Of a stretch of DNA of 64,000 nt, positions 62,849-64,000 are shown piece after piece (within the stretch, counting starts at the first letter, position 1; every line of letters begins with the position of its first letter). A program made the translations under genes and the position numbers. The notes beneath the pieces were generated by a model. It worked only from the letters and a program-made list of their open reading frames with translations. It searched no databases and was not told the DNA's origin. The stretch is taken from assembly GCF_050624435.1 (NCBI RefSeq), contig NC_134539.1:141518025-141582024 (forward strand), written 5' to 3'. The DNA comes from Tenrec ecaudatus (taxonomy: Eukaryota > Chordata > Mammalia > Afrosoricida > Tenrecidae).

Positions 62849-62979
62849 GTAAGTATTTAAAATATCAAAATGATCATAATAAGAAACATACATTTAAAAA
62901 TCATGTTTGTGAATATTTATATAATATTCCACTTTGATGCCACCAAAATACTCTTAAATAATTTTCCCAAATCCAAATA

Positions 62980-62980
<1 letters not shown>

Positions 62981-63062
<82 letters not shown>
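62981..63062. repeat. Compound (CT)n(AC)n microsatellite
   Basis: About 38 bp of CT repeat passing directly into about 44 bp of AC repeat, 133 bp downstream of the last exon. Confidence 0.95.
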
Positions 63063-63064
<2 letters not shown>

Positions 63065-64000
63065 TCCTAATATAAAGAGATATATTCTAGCTTGTAGCAT
63101 TAGTTACCTAGGAACTTATGGACTGAAATGGGAGGGAGAAGAAGAGAAATTTTAAAATGAAGGAAAATTAGACTTTAAAACAACACTTGTATATCATATA
63201 ATTAATTTATTCATTTATGTAAACTTACGTAAATTACATATAAACTACTTTTAAAGGAAATGAATGATTCCTTCTCATCTTAAAATATTCATTAACTATG
63301 TATTTTAAGGTTGGAATTTAGCTGTTTATTTACAAATTTGGACCTCAAGATTAAGAAATTTGTCATCCTTGAGTCTATTGTGAAGAAATTGTATAAAGTA
63401 TCAGAAACAGGAAATTATCAGACTGAAACTTGTAAAAAGGAAATGTTTGATGAATGAGTTCATTGAGTGTTTATTCAACAGGAACTGTTTGCAAACAGGC
63501 AGCATCCAAGCGGACAGTAGCAAGGTCTCTACCAAGCAGCTCAGAGTTTTTGAAGGTAGCGAAGGGCTGCTCAGTGAGGCAGTCATGGTGATTGACTCGT
63601 AGGCATGTCCGTAACCAGAGGATAATTTTACAATTCAGGAGGTTTTTTTAAAATCACTGGATCCATAGTTATACTTGTCTGATTGAATCTAACATGGCGA
63701 ATCTCAAACATTTTTAAATGCCAGGTTCTTTTTGGAAGCTTTCATGGATAGAAGAACACTCTGATAAAGTCCCTATTTTTAGTCAAAGTTTATAGTTGGC
63801 AATAATGGCCATTTTGATTTATTTGTTCTCAGAAAGATTTTGACTGAGCATGAGTGGCCATTAATTTTTAGTTAATATTTAACAAAGGAATTAAAAAAAC
63901 AGTACTGAAGTGTCAGAAGGTAGATGGCCAGCAACAATATTCTTAGGTTCCAACAATCGAATGGATGAGCTATGTTGAATGGTAACATCCCTTTAAAAAA
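63063..64000. other. Intron sequence without recognised repeat or exon
   Basis: A short B exon is expected next in the pattern. I looked for its DGK/NRLMD signature here and did not find it, so it presumably lies beyond the window. Confidence 0.4.

Noticed and set aside
1-64000. CRISPR arrays, operons or bacterial signals
   Set aside because: No regularly spaced identical repeats and no prokaryotic gene layout; spliced exons, SINEs, LINEs and LTRs show mammalian DNA.

Overview
The window is mammalian genomic DNA: AT-rich, intron-dominated and densely packed with retroposons. The repeats point to an afrotherian. There are many copies of a tRNA-headed SINE whose tail matches the 3' end of an RTE/BovB-type LINE (the AfroSINE/RTE1 pairing), and several RTE copies. 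Two short elements match the SPIN hAT transposon family, which is known from few mammals. Among afrotherians the tenrec (Echinops telfairi) is the reported SPIN carrier, so a tenrec is my best guess. This rests on recognised sequence, not on a database search.

One gene was found, on the + strand, entering and leaving through both window edges. It is part of a giant EF-hand-like repeat protein of the EFCAB13/EFCAB3 family. I place 25 exons between 347 and 62848: 14 'long' exons (105 bp, with one of 102 and one of 114) and 11 'short' exons (54 bp, one of 42). All have AG/GT borders and phase-1 introns at both ends. Joined, they give 2058 nt (686 codons) open throughout. From 13286 onward long and short exons alternate strictly, and two sequence types (A and B) also alternate. 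The real unit is therefore a four-exon super-repeat (short A, long A, short B, long B) of 318 nt or 106 residues. Left of 13286 the pattern is eroded: a decayed short-B exon lies at 8261-8306 and other units are missing.

The rest is intron, enlarged by layered insertions. The most striking is the 10.9 kb intron 19494-30358. It holds a near full-length antisense RTE (about 22595-29092) split by a solo LTR, an AfroSINE, a LINE tail, an ERVL/MaLR-like provirus remnant and a pogo/Tigger-like DNA transposon. A second RTE follows in sense orientation. Other elements include two nested SPIN copies with target-site duplications, an internally deleted mariner (57001-58146), a pogo-type MITE (2882-2999), two near 2.1 kb copies of a non-coding LINE-tail family, old L1 and MIR remnants, and microsatellites. 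No tRNA, rRNA, CRISPR, promoter or terminal exon was found.
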